Part shown: in pieces, positions 9,603 through 17,401 of the stretch
Layout of the letters: each line of letters opens with the position of its first letter
Position numbering within the stretch: the first letter of the stretch is position 1
Assembly: GCA_964612675.1 (NCBI GenBank)
Contig: CAZTDD010000024.1
Coordinates: 1 to 60,603, forward strand
Direction of reading: 5' to 3'
Length of the DNA: 60,603 nt
Source: CAZTDD01 sp964612675
GTDB taxonomy: Bacteria; Hinthialibacterota; Hinthialibacteria; Hinthialibacterales; JAKPRU01
Made by a program: the position numbers and the translations under genes
Notes under the pieces: generated by a model
What the model saw: the letters and a program-made list of their open reading frames with translations, nothing else
Database searches by the model: none
Told to the model about the DNA's origin: nothing

Positions 9603-9630
9603 TTGACAAAACCGCCTGATCGTTTATAGT
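9603..9630 (+). promoter_or_regulatory. promoter of the first blaI-like gene
   Basis: TTGACA (9603-9608) and TATAGT (9625-9630) with a 16-base spacer. GTAACC directly after the -10 (9632-9637) resembles the GTCACC half-site found at the same place in the second blaI promoter, but no full palindrome is visible here. Confidence 0.7.
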
Positions 9631-9673
9631 AGTAACCGATTAACTCACTTGACACCGAATCAGGAGGTTCGCC

Positions 9674-10066
9674 ATGCCCCGTCCACGCTCTGAACCGCTC
9701 AGCCCCTCCGAGTGGAAAGTCATGAAAATCGTCTGGCAACTCAAGTCGTGCGCGGCCCGCGACGTGTATGAGGAAGCTCGAGAGCTCCACGACTGGTCGC
9801 CCAGCACCACCAAAACCATCCTGCGCCGTCTCGCCGAAAAGGGCTATGTCACCACGACCCGAGTCGGGAACAGTTTTCTCTACCGCCCGGCACGCTCGGC
9901 CCTGCGGTCGCTCTACGGTGCGGCGGATATCCTGTTGGACCACGCACTCGAAGGCACAACCGGTCCGTTACTCGCCTATATGGTCAAGAAAAGCGAACTC
10001 TCCGAACATGAGATCGAAGAGCTCCAAGCCTTGCTCGATGAGCACCGATCAAACAGGGAGGAATAG
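9674..10066 (+). CDS. BlaI/MecI-family winged-helix repressor (pair 1)
   Basis: 130 residues, the usual length of BlaI/MecI repressors. The N-terminal winged helix (about 8-75) has LSPSEWKVMKIVWQ and the recognition-helix region STTKTILRRLAEKGYV; the C-terminal dimerisation helices end in SELSEHEIEELQALL. AGGAGG precedes the ATG by six bases. It starts 3 bases before its partner M56 protease gene, the classical arrangement in which the membrane protease inactivates the repressor. By my alignment from memory, the position of the staphylococcal Asn-Phe cleavage bond is Tyr102-Met103. About 60% identical by eye to the repressor at 16842-17237. No beta-lactamase is nearby, so its target genes are unknown. 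Confidence 0.9.
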   Translation: MPRPRSEPLSPSEWKVMKIVWQLKSCAARDVYEEARELHDWSPSTTKTILRRLAEKGYVTTTRVGNSFLYRPARSALRSLYGAADILLDHALEGTTGPLLAYMVKKSELSEHEIEELQALLDEHRSNREE

Positions 10067-10069
10067 CCC

Positions 10070-13000
10070 ATGCCATCGATGGAGACTCTCAACACATGGG
10101 CGGATGTTTGGGCCGGGTTTATGTGGGATCGCACGGTGGACTCGGTTGTCGTGTTGGCAATTGTCGGTGTGCTGTGGCTTCTGATCCATCGGCGCTCGTC
10201 TCCCCAATTCGGCTATTGCCTGTTCCTACTCGTGCTGGTGAAAGCGGTTGTTCCGATCGAGGTAACGGTACCGAGCTGGATGACCTACCTCTCGCCGGAA
10301 GGAGTTGTGGATCGGAGTACGGAGTGGGCCGGGACGTTTACTCCATGGAGAGAATTTGAGGATACCCGAGGAGCTTTTCAGCCCCCGGTCGAGGGGCGAA
10401 GTGCGGAAGTCGAACAACAACCTTTGGTTTCTGAACAGGCAGTCGCTCTTCCCGTCAGCGAGAAAGGTACAACAGTCGCCGACACTTCGTCTACTTGGTC
10501 CGCAATGACCCTGCTCATGGTGGGGTGGGCGTTTGTCGTCTTGTTCTTGTTGATCCGTTTTGTGTGGATACAGTGGCGGATTTCTCGAATGGTTGCGCAG
10601 GCAACGCCGGTCGATCCGGCAGTGCTTCCGGTGGATTGGCGCGAGTTACGTCGGATGGCCGGCGTTCGGCAGCATGTCCAGCTGGTCGCCAGTCCAGCGG
10701 TTTCTTCGCCGACCGTGTGGGGGTTCGCGAAGCCGCGCCTGATCGTCCCGAGCGATTTCCTGCAAAGTCTTACACCCGCCCAAATCAAGTGGATTTTGTT
10801 GCACGAGCTGGCTCATATTCGCCGCATCGATCTATTGGCGGCGGCTTTTCAGAAGTTGGTACAGATCCTCTATTTTTACAATCCGGTGATTTGGCTGACA
10901 AATTGGGTTCTCGATCAGCTCCGCGAGTATGCATGCGATGACGCGGCTTTGGCGTCCTGTCGAGAGCCGCGTGAGGATTGTGGCGAAGGGTTTTTGTCCG
11001 TGATCCGTCACGCGAACCACTTGCCCGATTTTACCACAACCCCGCTGGGGCTGTTCAACTCGACTACTCTGATTAGGAGGCGAATGATGCGCATACTGGA
11101 CGGGAAACGGAAACTGCAGGTGGGTTTTTCGGTTCGAAGGATGGCCATTCTGCTTTTTGTCTCTTTACTTGTTCTTCCCTCGATTCGTTCGGAAAAACAA
11201 GGAGTTCCACTCGCGGCGGCGGAGACTTCCGGGAGCAACACCGGAATCGTCAACGGACAGACGCAACCCTCATCGCCTATCCAAAGGATGCGGCGCGTTG
11301 ACGTACCGGAAGGTTTGACTCTTTCCAATCTCTCTCCCGACGGGCGTTATTTCGCAGGGTTTACAGAGCAAGATCAGCTTGTGGTTTTGGATACCCATAC
11401 CGGCGCATTGGATAAGATTGATGACAGTGCATGGCCGTCCAATGCGCTTTGGTCAGCAGACGGGCATCAGATAGCCTATCTGTATTCCGATTCATGGACC
11501 AGTTTTTCTATCAGGGTCGCCAATCTACAGACAGGAAAAAAGGAAACCCTCCTCGAGTTGAAAGACTACTATTGCGACCTACAAGATTGGTCATCTGACG
11601 GAAGGTACATTCTAGCGATAGAGCATTGGAGAAGTAAGCGACATGACACTCCTGTCATTTTGCTGATCGATATGCGTGAAAAGACGATCAAGCCCATCGA
11701 GATCGATGAAGCATTTCCAAACGAGAATCGCAATTGGACGCCGCCCATCCATCCGAGGTTTTCGCCCGACGGTCAATGGATCGCCTACCGGACGCAAGAA
11801 CCGGAGATCGCTTTGCAAATCCGGAGTCTCGACGGCACGGTGCACGAACGCTATAGCGGATTCTCCACCTGGATAGTCGAGCCCAGTTGGGCGCCCGACG
11901 GCAAATCAATCCTCTTTCGGGATTACAACAACCCTAATGACTATTCTCAACTCTGTGCTGTACAGGTCGATCAGGGGCATTTCGTCGGGGAGCCGCGGGT
12001 GGTTGTTCCTGACTTTGGAAAGGGAAAGGTACGAATCGTAACCTATACGCAAAACGGCCACCTGGCGTACTCACCTGAGGTTTTACCATACGCCTTATAC
12101 ACGGTACGCCTTTCTCTGGAAACATGCACAGCCGTGGAAGAACCTCAACTCACGATCGACGAAGGAACCCGCTATCACGCCTGGGCGCCTGACGCGTCAA
12201 CGATTGCGCAATGTGGGGGCAACCAAATACGGTTTTGGAATTTAGAAAAGAAAGTCGTTGATACGTCGACCCTCTCGAGATTCTTTGTGGATTCCGTACC
12301 GATTCTATGGCATCCGAGCGGCTCATTCTTGATCGGTGCGGGAAAAGACAAGGATGGACAACAGGGGATCTTCAAAGTCGATCTGGATAGCGGCGAGGTC
12401 GAGTATTTATTCACGCAATCCGAAGAAGCAGATCAAAGCAGACGCCTGGCTATGTCGGCCGATGGGAACACGATTGCCGAGTTATCTGAGAAAGGTGTTG
12501 TTCACGTATTTACATTGGAGGATATGGAACGGACCCCCGTCGTCCAGACAAACAAGGAAGCAGGACAATTTGTGACCGCGGTCACCATGTCACCGGACGG
12601 CGGTCAGATCGCCTATCTTCAAAATGAAAGACCATGGAATCGTGAACAAGGTATCTCAAAGGCGCCGCCGAGACAGCGAATCCTGGTAACCTCCATCAAT
12701 GGCGAGAAAACAACCGAACTTCTCGATTTCCCTGTTGAGTTCAAAGACGAAGGCTATCATAAACTGATCGTAGATATCGGATGGTCTCCGAACGGAAAGT
12801 TCATTGTTTATTCGGTCTCCAACGACGGCTTGTGGGCTGCTCCCGTGTCCGGAAAACCTCCCGTACGAATCGCGGTCCCGAAAAACTTGAGATTCACGTG
12901 GCTGAGCCTGGTACAGTGGTCACCTGATGGTGAGCATCTGAGTTTCGTTGCGGTACCGGAACAAAGACCGCAATACTGGATCATCGAGAATTTCACTGTT

Positions 13001-13279
13001 CCCGCCAACATGACCGCCCAAGCCCGGGACGCGAGCGAACCATCGACCAGACAGCATCTCGAACCCGCCCAAGTATCTCTCATCCGGTATCCCGTGTCGG
13101 GGGACTCTGAGGAGCCCAGCGTGGACGAGGAAGACACCCCTGATTCGAAAGAGGACGGTGTTCCATATCAGATTGTATCCGAGGGTCTGCAGCTAGACTC
13201 TCCGCTCTACACCGACTCTGCCCTGAAATTCGTAGAAATCCCGGAGGAGTATAAGGGATTACCGTCCTTGTTGCCGTGA
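10070..13279 (+). CDS. BlaR1-like M56 metalloprotease with C-terminal beta-propeller
   Basis: 1069 residues, far longer than BlaR1 (about 590). Predicted spans lie near 25-40, 48-65, 145-165 and 358-374. The zinc site is HELAH at 245-249 with the third ligand probably Glu286 in REYACDD. In BlaR1 the part after the last span is outside the cytoplasm and binds beta-lactam; here that part (about 400-985) is instead a series of TolB/WD40-like repeats with SPDGRYFAGF, SSDGRYILA, SPDGQWIAYR, APDGKSILFR, SPNGKFIVYS and SPDGEHLSFV motifs. An acidic tail of about 80 residues follows. Inference: an envelope signal read by the propeller activates the protease, which inactivates the upstream repressor. 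No SxxK penicillin-binding site was noticed. Confidence 0.88.
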   Translation: MPSMETLNTWADVWAGFMWDRTVDSVVVLAIVGVLWLLIHRRSSPQFGYCLFLLVLVKAVVPIEVTVPSWMTYLSPEGVVDRSTEWAGTFTPWREFEDTRGAFQPPVEGRSAEVEQQPLVSEQAVALPVSEKGTTVADTSSTWSAMTLLMVGWAFVVLFLLIRFVWIQWRISRMVAQATPVDPAVLPVDWRELRRMAGVRQHVQLVASPAVSSPTVWGFAKPRLIVPSDFLQSLTPAQIKWILLHELAHIRRIDLLAAAFQKLVQILYFYNPVIWLTNWVLDQLREYACDDAALASCREPREDCGEGFLSVIRHANHLPDFTTTPLGLFNSTTLIRRRMMRILDGKRKLQVGFSVRRMAILLFVSLLVLPSIRSEKQGVPLAAAETSGSNTGIVNGQTQPSSPIQRMRRVDVPEGLTLSNLSPDGRYFAGFTEQDQLVVLDTHTGALDKIDDSAWPSNALWSADGHQIAYLYSDSWTSFSIRVANLQTGKKETLLELKDYYCDLQDWSSDGRYILAIEHWRSKRHDTPVILLIDMREKTIKPIEIDEAFPNENRNWTPPIHPRFSPDGQWIAYRTQEPEIALQIRSLDGTVHERYSGFSTWIVEPSWAPDGKSILFRDYNNPNDYSQLCAVQVDQGHFVGEPRVVVPDFGKGKVRIVTYTQNGHLAYSPEVLPYALYTVRLSLETCTAVEEPQLTIDEGTRYHAWAPDASTIAQCGGNQIRFWNLEKKVVDTSTLSRFFVDSVPILWHPSGSFLIGAGKDKDGQQGIFKVDLDSGEVEYLFTQSEEADQSRRLAMSADGNTIAELSEKGVVHVFTLEDMERTPVVQTNKEAGQFVTAVTMSPDGGQIAYLQNERPWNREQGISKAPPRQRILVTSINGEKTTELLDFPVEFKDEGYHKLIVDIGWSPNGKFIVYSVSNDGLWAAPVSGKPPVRIAVPKNLRFTWLSLVQWSPDGEHLSFVAVPEQRPQYWIIENFTVPANMTAQARDASEPSTRQHLEPAQVSLIRYPVSGDSEEPSVDEEDTPDSKEDGVPYQIVSEGLQLDSPLYTDSALKFVEIPEEYKGLPSLLP

Positions 13280-14202
13280 CCACCGCGCTGATCTTCTATT
13301 GTAACGGTGTTTCCAAAGGCACGATGGTTCGTTTTCAGCAACGGGATTTTCCTGAATGGTTGATGAAGGAGGAGAAACCCATTCGTTTATTTCCGGATCG
13401 ACCGGAACTTTCGAAAAGAGTTTTCTTTTTGGCTGTGTATGGCGATAATTTCGTGAATTACCCGGACAATGGGGTTTCCCTGCTTCGTATATGCCGCACA
13501 TCCGCTGTTGTTGCCGGGGTAACGGCTCTTGTTTTCGGTGTCTTTTTCGAAATTACAGACCGTCGCTACCGAAGGCATTTGAAGACTTTGGAGAAACTGG
13601 GTCTGCAATTGCCGGATCGTACAGCGATACAGACGATCAAGGTAAACTACCTTAATCCATCTACGCATTCACCGATTTATGAGACAGTCGTTTTGGATGT
13701 TCTTGCCTGTTCCGGAGCGGCTGCGGTTCCTGCAGTCTCGGAGTTTATGCTGCAAAAACTCGATCAATTTGATCGAGAGCGGGACCATTCCGCGATGCTG
13801 TTTGTTTTGCGGTGCGCGCGGATATTGTCTGCAATTGGCGATTCTGCGGGATTCAGAGGTCTCGGCGATGTGGAGCAGCGGAGAGATGCGATTCGACGTC
13901 GTTATCTGGACGGTTATCAAAACGATCGGGAACGGGAAGAGCGGGAGAACTGGCTGACAGGGTATTTTGATGAGATTAGCCGTCTGAAAGAGAAAATGGA
14001 AAGTCGAGATGGCCAGACACGGGAGGGCGAGGCTCCCGGCGAGCCGTTGGTATCGAGCAAACGATCATCGGCTCATCAGGAGATTCGCCCTCCCAAACTC
14101 AATGCTATTGGCTTTTGTCTTCACGCGCCGCTATTCCTCCGCCCCGTGCTTGCGGAGGAGTTCAACAATCTCGTGGTGACCTTTCTCCTTCGCAAAAGAT
14201 AG
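13276..14202 (+). CDS. unrecognised single-span membrane protein coupled to the propeller sensor
   Basis: 308 residues, GTG start at 13276 overlapping the previous stop as GTGA, which suggests translational coupling; ATG 13324 or a later Met is an alternative start. One clear membrane span is near residues 74-92 (SAVVAGVTALVFGVFFEI), followed by a helical, charged region rich in Arg/Glu. I recognise no family. From about residue 250 the frame reads through an inverted repeat (14021-14094) and then 72 bases antisense to the end of the ankyrin sensor gene, so the last 60 or so residues may be a recent extension created by repeat insertion. Function unknown; context suggests a part of the neighbouring sensory system. 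Confidence 0.5.
   Translation: MTTALIFYCNGVSKGTMVRFQQRDFPEWLMKEEKPIRLFPDRPELSKRVFFLAVYGDNFVNYPDNGVSLLRICRTSAVVAGVTALVFGVFFEITDRRYRRHLKTLEKLGLQLPDRTAIQTIKVNYLNPSTHSPIYETVVLDVLACSGAAAVPAVSEFMLQKLDQFDRERDHSAMLFVLRCARILSAIGDSAGFRGLGDVEQRRDAIRRRYLDGYQNDREREERENWLTGYFDEISRLKEKMESRDGQTREGEAPGEPLVSSKRSSAHQEIRPPKLNAIGFCLHAPLFLRPVLAEEFNNLVVTFLLRKR
14021..14094. repeat. inverted repeat inserted in a coding region
   Basis: Arms GGGAGGGCGA (14021-14030) and TCGCCCTCCC (14085-14094) enclose a smaller GGCTC..GAGCC hairpin. It resembles short palindromic elements scattered in PVC-type genomes and is translated as EGEAPGEP within the overlapping open frame. Confidence 0.65.
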
Positions 14203-16845
14203 TGGAGTGCGCCCAGCCTCAGTTTTAGCATTTATATCAGCACCATTCTCGATCAGCAGTTCCGCCACGGCTTTGTCACCGTTTGTGCATGCATTGTGTA
14301 ACGGTGTTGAACCTGACTTGTTCCTGGCTTCAATGTTTGCCCCTTTCGCCAACAGTAACTCCGCCGTCTTTGGCTGATTATAACCCACAGCTACATAGAG
14401 GGGAGTTTGTCCGTAGGTATTCCTTGCCTCCGGATCAGCACCCTTGTCCAGTAACAGCTCTGCTACCGCCGTATGACCTGAACAACAAGCCTGATGGAGA
14501 GGGGTATACCCGTTGCTATCCCGCTTTGCGTCCACATCAACACCGTGCAGTATTAGAAGGTCCACCAGATCTTTATAGCCTTTCGTCGCCGCGTAATGCA
14601 AGGGGGTTAATCCAAGCTTGTCATTCACGCTCAGGTTCGCAGCGTTGTTGATGAGTTTTTCTACAACCTCGGTATGGCCCCCAATGGCAGATGCGAAAAG
14701 CGGTGTGCGGCCTTTGACGTCCTTAACATTGACATCGGCACCCTTCGCGATGAGCAGCCCTACAACATCCATATGGCCTACAAAGGCGGCGCGATGTAGA
14801 GGGGTATAACCCGACTTGTGTGTTGCTTTGACATCGCCCCCTTCCGCCAAAAGCAGTTCCGTCAGTTCTTTTCCGCCAGCATGCGCGCAGTAATCCAGCG
14901 GTGTATCGTTGTCCCCATTTTTCGCATTGACATTAGCACCATGAGCCAGGAGGAACTTGGCTGCGCTTGTCTGACCTCTACAGGTTGCCCAATGTAAAGG
15001 TGTCCAGCCAAGCTCGTCTGCTGTATTAACGTCGACTCCACGTTCCACAAGACTCTTCAGGCGTGGTAAATCACCCAGAAGTGCCGACAAATGGAGTGGG
15101 TAAACGTCAGCACCTTTCGCAAGAAAAAGCTCGATGAACTCGTCGTTTCCCGCCCATACTGCGTACCGAAACGCCGTCCAGCCCTCTTCATCTTTCGCGT
15201 CGAGTTTAGCTCCGTGTGCAAGCAAGATCGCCGCAACGTCTTTTTCTTCATACCAAACCGCTTGGTGAAGCGGAGGACCGTGATCATTTGCCGTAATGTT
15301 CACATCCGCCCCGTTCGCCACGAGAACCCTCACTGTATCCTTGTCTTTGCCCCAAATAGCATCATATAAAGGTGTATAAGATTCGCTGCACGTAGCATTG
15401 ATATCGGCGCCGTTGGTAATCAGAAACTCGACCAAGTGTTCCCAGCCCCGATACGCCGCATGATGGAGAGGTGTCGTTCCCTTATCGTCTTTCGCATTGG
15501 CATCAGCGCCGTTGGCAATTAGAAATTTCACGATGTTTTTGTGACCGTTCCAGGCTGCACGATGCAGGGGAGTTGTTCCCTTCTCGAATGGCTTTGTCCC
15601 CTTGTACATAGCATTGATCTTCGCACCTTCTGAAACCAGCGATCTCACCCGTGTCAGGTCGCCGGCAGCGGCCGCTTCATGGAGCGAATTATCTAGAATT
15701 GTTTGGTTCTCCGTATCTGCTTGTGCCAGTAATGTGCGATTGTCGTTTACTTGCGTATCTTCCGCCCGGACGGACGGCAGAACAATTAAGGCTGCGATTA
15801 ATAACAACGCGACAGATCCGGCGGAAAGGCCAAGACGGAGTTTGCGGTTGGTGTCCAGAATTCGCATCATTCGCCTCCTGATTTCACTGTTTTGATTGAA
15901 ACGCCCCAGAACGCTGGTTGAAAACGTCGGCAACCCGTTTACGCGGTGTGCGAGAGACAAGAACCCCTGGCCGCAATCGGTTCGCGGCGTGCCGCAGGCG
16001 GCCAGAGCGACATCGTCACAGGCGTATTCGCGCTGCTGATCGATGATCCGGTTGGTGACCCAAAGAACGGGATGAAAAAAGAAAACGATTTGCAGGAGTT
16101 TTTGGATCGTTGCGACGACTGTGTCCATACGGCGGATATGCGCCAATTCGTGCAACAAAATCCATCGGATTTGGCTCAGGGCAAAACTCTGGAAAAAGTC
16201 CGGCGGAACGATCAAACGAGGCCAAACAATTCCCGAAACGACCGGCGCGATCACGCACGGACTGGAAGCGATTTGAACGCTCCTTCGTACGTTCACCAGC
16301 CGCTTCAGCTCGTTCAGATCGACCGGCAGTGTCTCCGGCGGCAGCGGCCTGGCCTGGCGCACCAGCCGATAGGCCTGCCACTGACTGCGGATAAGGCCAA
16401 GCAGTAATACAAACACAATTCCTGCCCAGCCGAGCATCAGTATGGCCGCAGCGGAGAGCGGTGTGCGTGGAGCGGTCGGTTCCTTTCTGGTCGGTGCCTG
16501 TCGATTCGCTCCATCAACAGGGGCCGGTGACACGGAAGAGAAATCTACATGCACAGGCCGGCGCAAATCCCAAGGAGCTCCCGTCCAATCTTCAGCACGA
16601 TGAATCACGTGTTGCGGCGACAACAATGTAAGCCAGGCCGGTTTCGTGAGTTCAATGGGAAGGATGAATTTCAGCAAAACAAGGAGAAACAAACAGTACC
16701 CGAGTTGCGGCGACGTCCGCTTGCGGAGCAGCCCCCACAACAGTGCAACCACGATGAAAGCGACTGTTGTATCGAAGAGGCGAGCCCCCATGAAACCCAC
16801 CCATGATTGTGCCCACCCATTAAGAATGTTTGTGAGATCCATCAT
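14131..16845 (-). CDS. BlaR1-like M56 metalloprotease with C-terminal ankyrin repeats
   Basis: 904 residues. The first 361 residues closely match the protease half of the gene at 10070-13279: the same span pattern, zinc site HELAH at 232-236, REYACDD with Glu273, IRRRMMRILD before the last span at about 342-358, then VLPSVRAE. After that point the two proteins diverge completely: here about 16 ankyrin repeats (TPLHxAA..GH..VV.LL..GADVNAK) run from about 388 to the C-terminus. By BlaR1 topology the repeats would lie outside the cytoplasm. The start overlaps the repressor stop (ATGA); a second ATG follows immediately. It presumably inactivates the adjacent repressor upon binding a protein or other ligand. 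Confidence 0.88.
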   Translation of the reverse strand: MMDLTNILNGWAQSWVGFMGARLFDTTVAFIVVALLWGLLRKRTSPQLGYCLFLLVLLKFILPIELTKPAWLTLLSPQHVIHRAEDWTGAPWDLRRPVHVDFSSVSPAPVDGANRQAPTRKEPTAPRTPLSAAAILMLGWAGIVFVLLLGLIRSQWQAYRLVRQARPLPPETLPVDLNELKRLVNVRRSVQIASSPCVIAPVVSGIVWPRLIVPPDFFQSFALSQIRWILLHELAHIRRMDTVVATIQKLLQIVFFFHPVLWVTNRIIDQQREYACDDVALAACGTPRTDCGQGFLSLAHRVNGLPTFSTSVLGRFNQNSEIRRRMMRILDTNRKLRLGLSAGSVALLLIAALIVLPSVRAEDTQVNDNRTLLAQADTENQTILDNSLHEAAAAGDLTRVRSLVSEGAKINAMYKGTKPFEKGTTPLHRAAWNGHKNIVKFLIANGADANAKDDKGTTPLHHAAYRGWEHLVEFLITNGADINATCSESYTPLYDAIWGKDKDTVRVLVANGADVNITANDHGPPLHQAVWYEEKDVAAILLAHGAKLDAKDEEGWTAFRYAVWAGNDEFIELFLAKGADVYPLHLSALLGDLPRLKSLVERGVDVNTADELGWTPLHWATCRGQTSAAKFLLAHGANVNAKNGDNDTPLDYCAHAGGKELTELLLAEGGDVKATHKSGYTPLHRAAFVGHMDVVGLLIAKGADVNVKDVKGRTPLFASAIGGHTEVVEKLINNAANLSVNDKLGLTPLHYAATKGYKDLVDLLILHGVDVDAKRDSNGYTPLHQACCSGHTAVAELLLDKGADPEARNTYGQTPLYVAVGYNQPKTAELLLAKGANIEARNKSGSTPLHNACTNGDKAVAELLIENGADINAKTEAGRTPLSFAKEKGHHEIVELLRKHGAEE

Positions 16846-17237
16846 TCCGTTTCCTTTTTCGTCATGTGCTCCTCAAGCAGAGTCTGAAGTTCTTCGGCTT
16901 CCTCCGCCGACAGATCGCACTTCTTGATGATGTAGGCGAGTATGGGCCCCGTTGTCCCTTCGAGCGCGTTGTCCAAGAGCGTGTCAACCGCATTAAAGAG
17001 AGACTTCAGGGCCGACCGAGCGGGCTTATACACGAATGTGTTCCCGACCGGTGTGGCTTTTAGGTAACCCTTTTCAACCAGACGACCGAGGATGGTTTTG
17101 ACTGTGCTGCGTGACCAGCCGTGGAGTTCGTGCGCCTCGGTGTAAACGTCGCCGGATGCGCAGGTTTTCCGCTCCCAGACGATTTTCATGATCTTCCATT
17201 CCGTGGGGGTGAGGTGCTGCGTTCTCCGACGTGACAT
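16842..17237 (-). CDS. BlaI/MecI-family winged-helix repressor (pair 2)
   Basis: 131 residues from the ATG at 17237, chosen because AAGGAGG (17244-17250) sits 6 bases upstream; a longer frame to 17264 would begin inside the operator. LTPTEWKIMKIVWE and STVKTILGRLVEKGYL form the winged helix; the C-terminus has DLSAEEAEELQTLLEE. The bond aligned to the BlaI cleavage site would be Tyr-Ile. It overlaps the start of the ankyrin M56 gene by 4 bases. Its own promoter contains a near-perfect palindrome, so autoregulation is likely. Confidence 0.9.
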   Translation of the reverse strand: MSRRRTQHLTPTEWKIMKIVWERKTCASGDVYTEAHELHGWSRSTVKTILGRLVEKGYLKATPVGNTFVYKPARSALKSLFNAVDTLLDNALEGTTGPILAYIIKKCDLSAEEAEELQTLLEEHMTKKETE

Positions 17238-17255
17238 GAAGTGCCTCCTTATGGA

Positions 17256-17279
17256 TGTGACCATAACTATATGGTGACA
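17256..17279. promoter_or_regulatory. palindromic operator, probable BlaI-type site
   Basis: Arms TGTGACCATA and TATGGTGACA separated by 4 bases match at 9 of 10 positions as an inverted repeat. It abuts the -10 box on the transcript side, so a bound dimer would cover the transcription start. TGT..ACA ends resemble known BlaI/MecI operators. Confidence 0.75.
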
Positions 17280-17307
17280 AGTATAGCCGACTAGACGTGC
17301 TTGTCAA
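17280..17307 (-). promoter_or_regulatory. promoter of the second blaI-like gene
   Basis: Read on the minus strand: TTGACA (17307-17302), 16-base spacer, TATACT (17285-17280). The spacing is the same as in the first blaI promoter, and the operator follows directly. Confidence 0.75.
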
Positions 17308-17401
17308 TAGAAAAATCGAAAAAAAACGGCGGTGCCCGGAGTCTCCAGGTCAACGCGGCCTGTGAGATTCTTCCTTGAAAACGTACGGGACTATACAGTT
17401 G

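Noticed and set aside
9674..17237. Beta-lactam resistance operon
   Set aside because: The regulators resemble BlaI/BlaR1 but no beta-lactamase or resistance PBP gene lies between or beside them, and the sensor domains are replaced.
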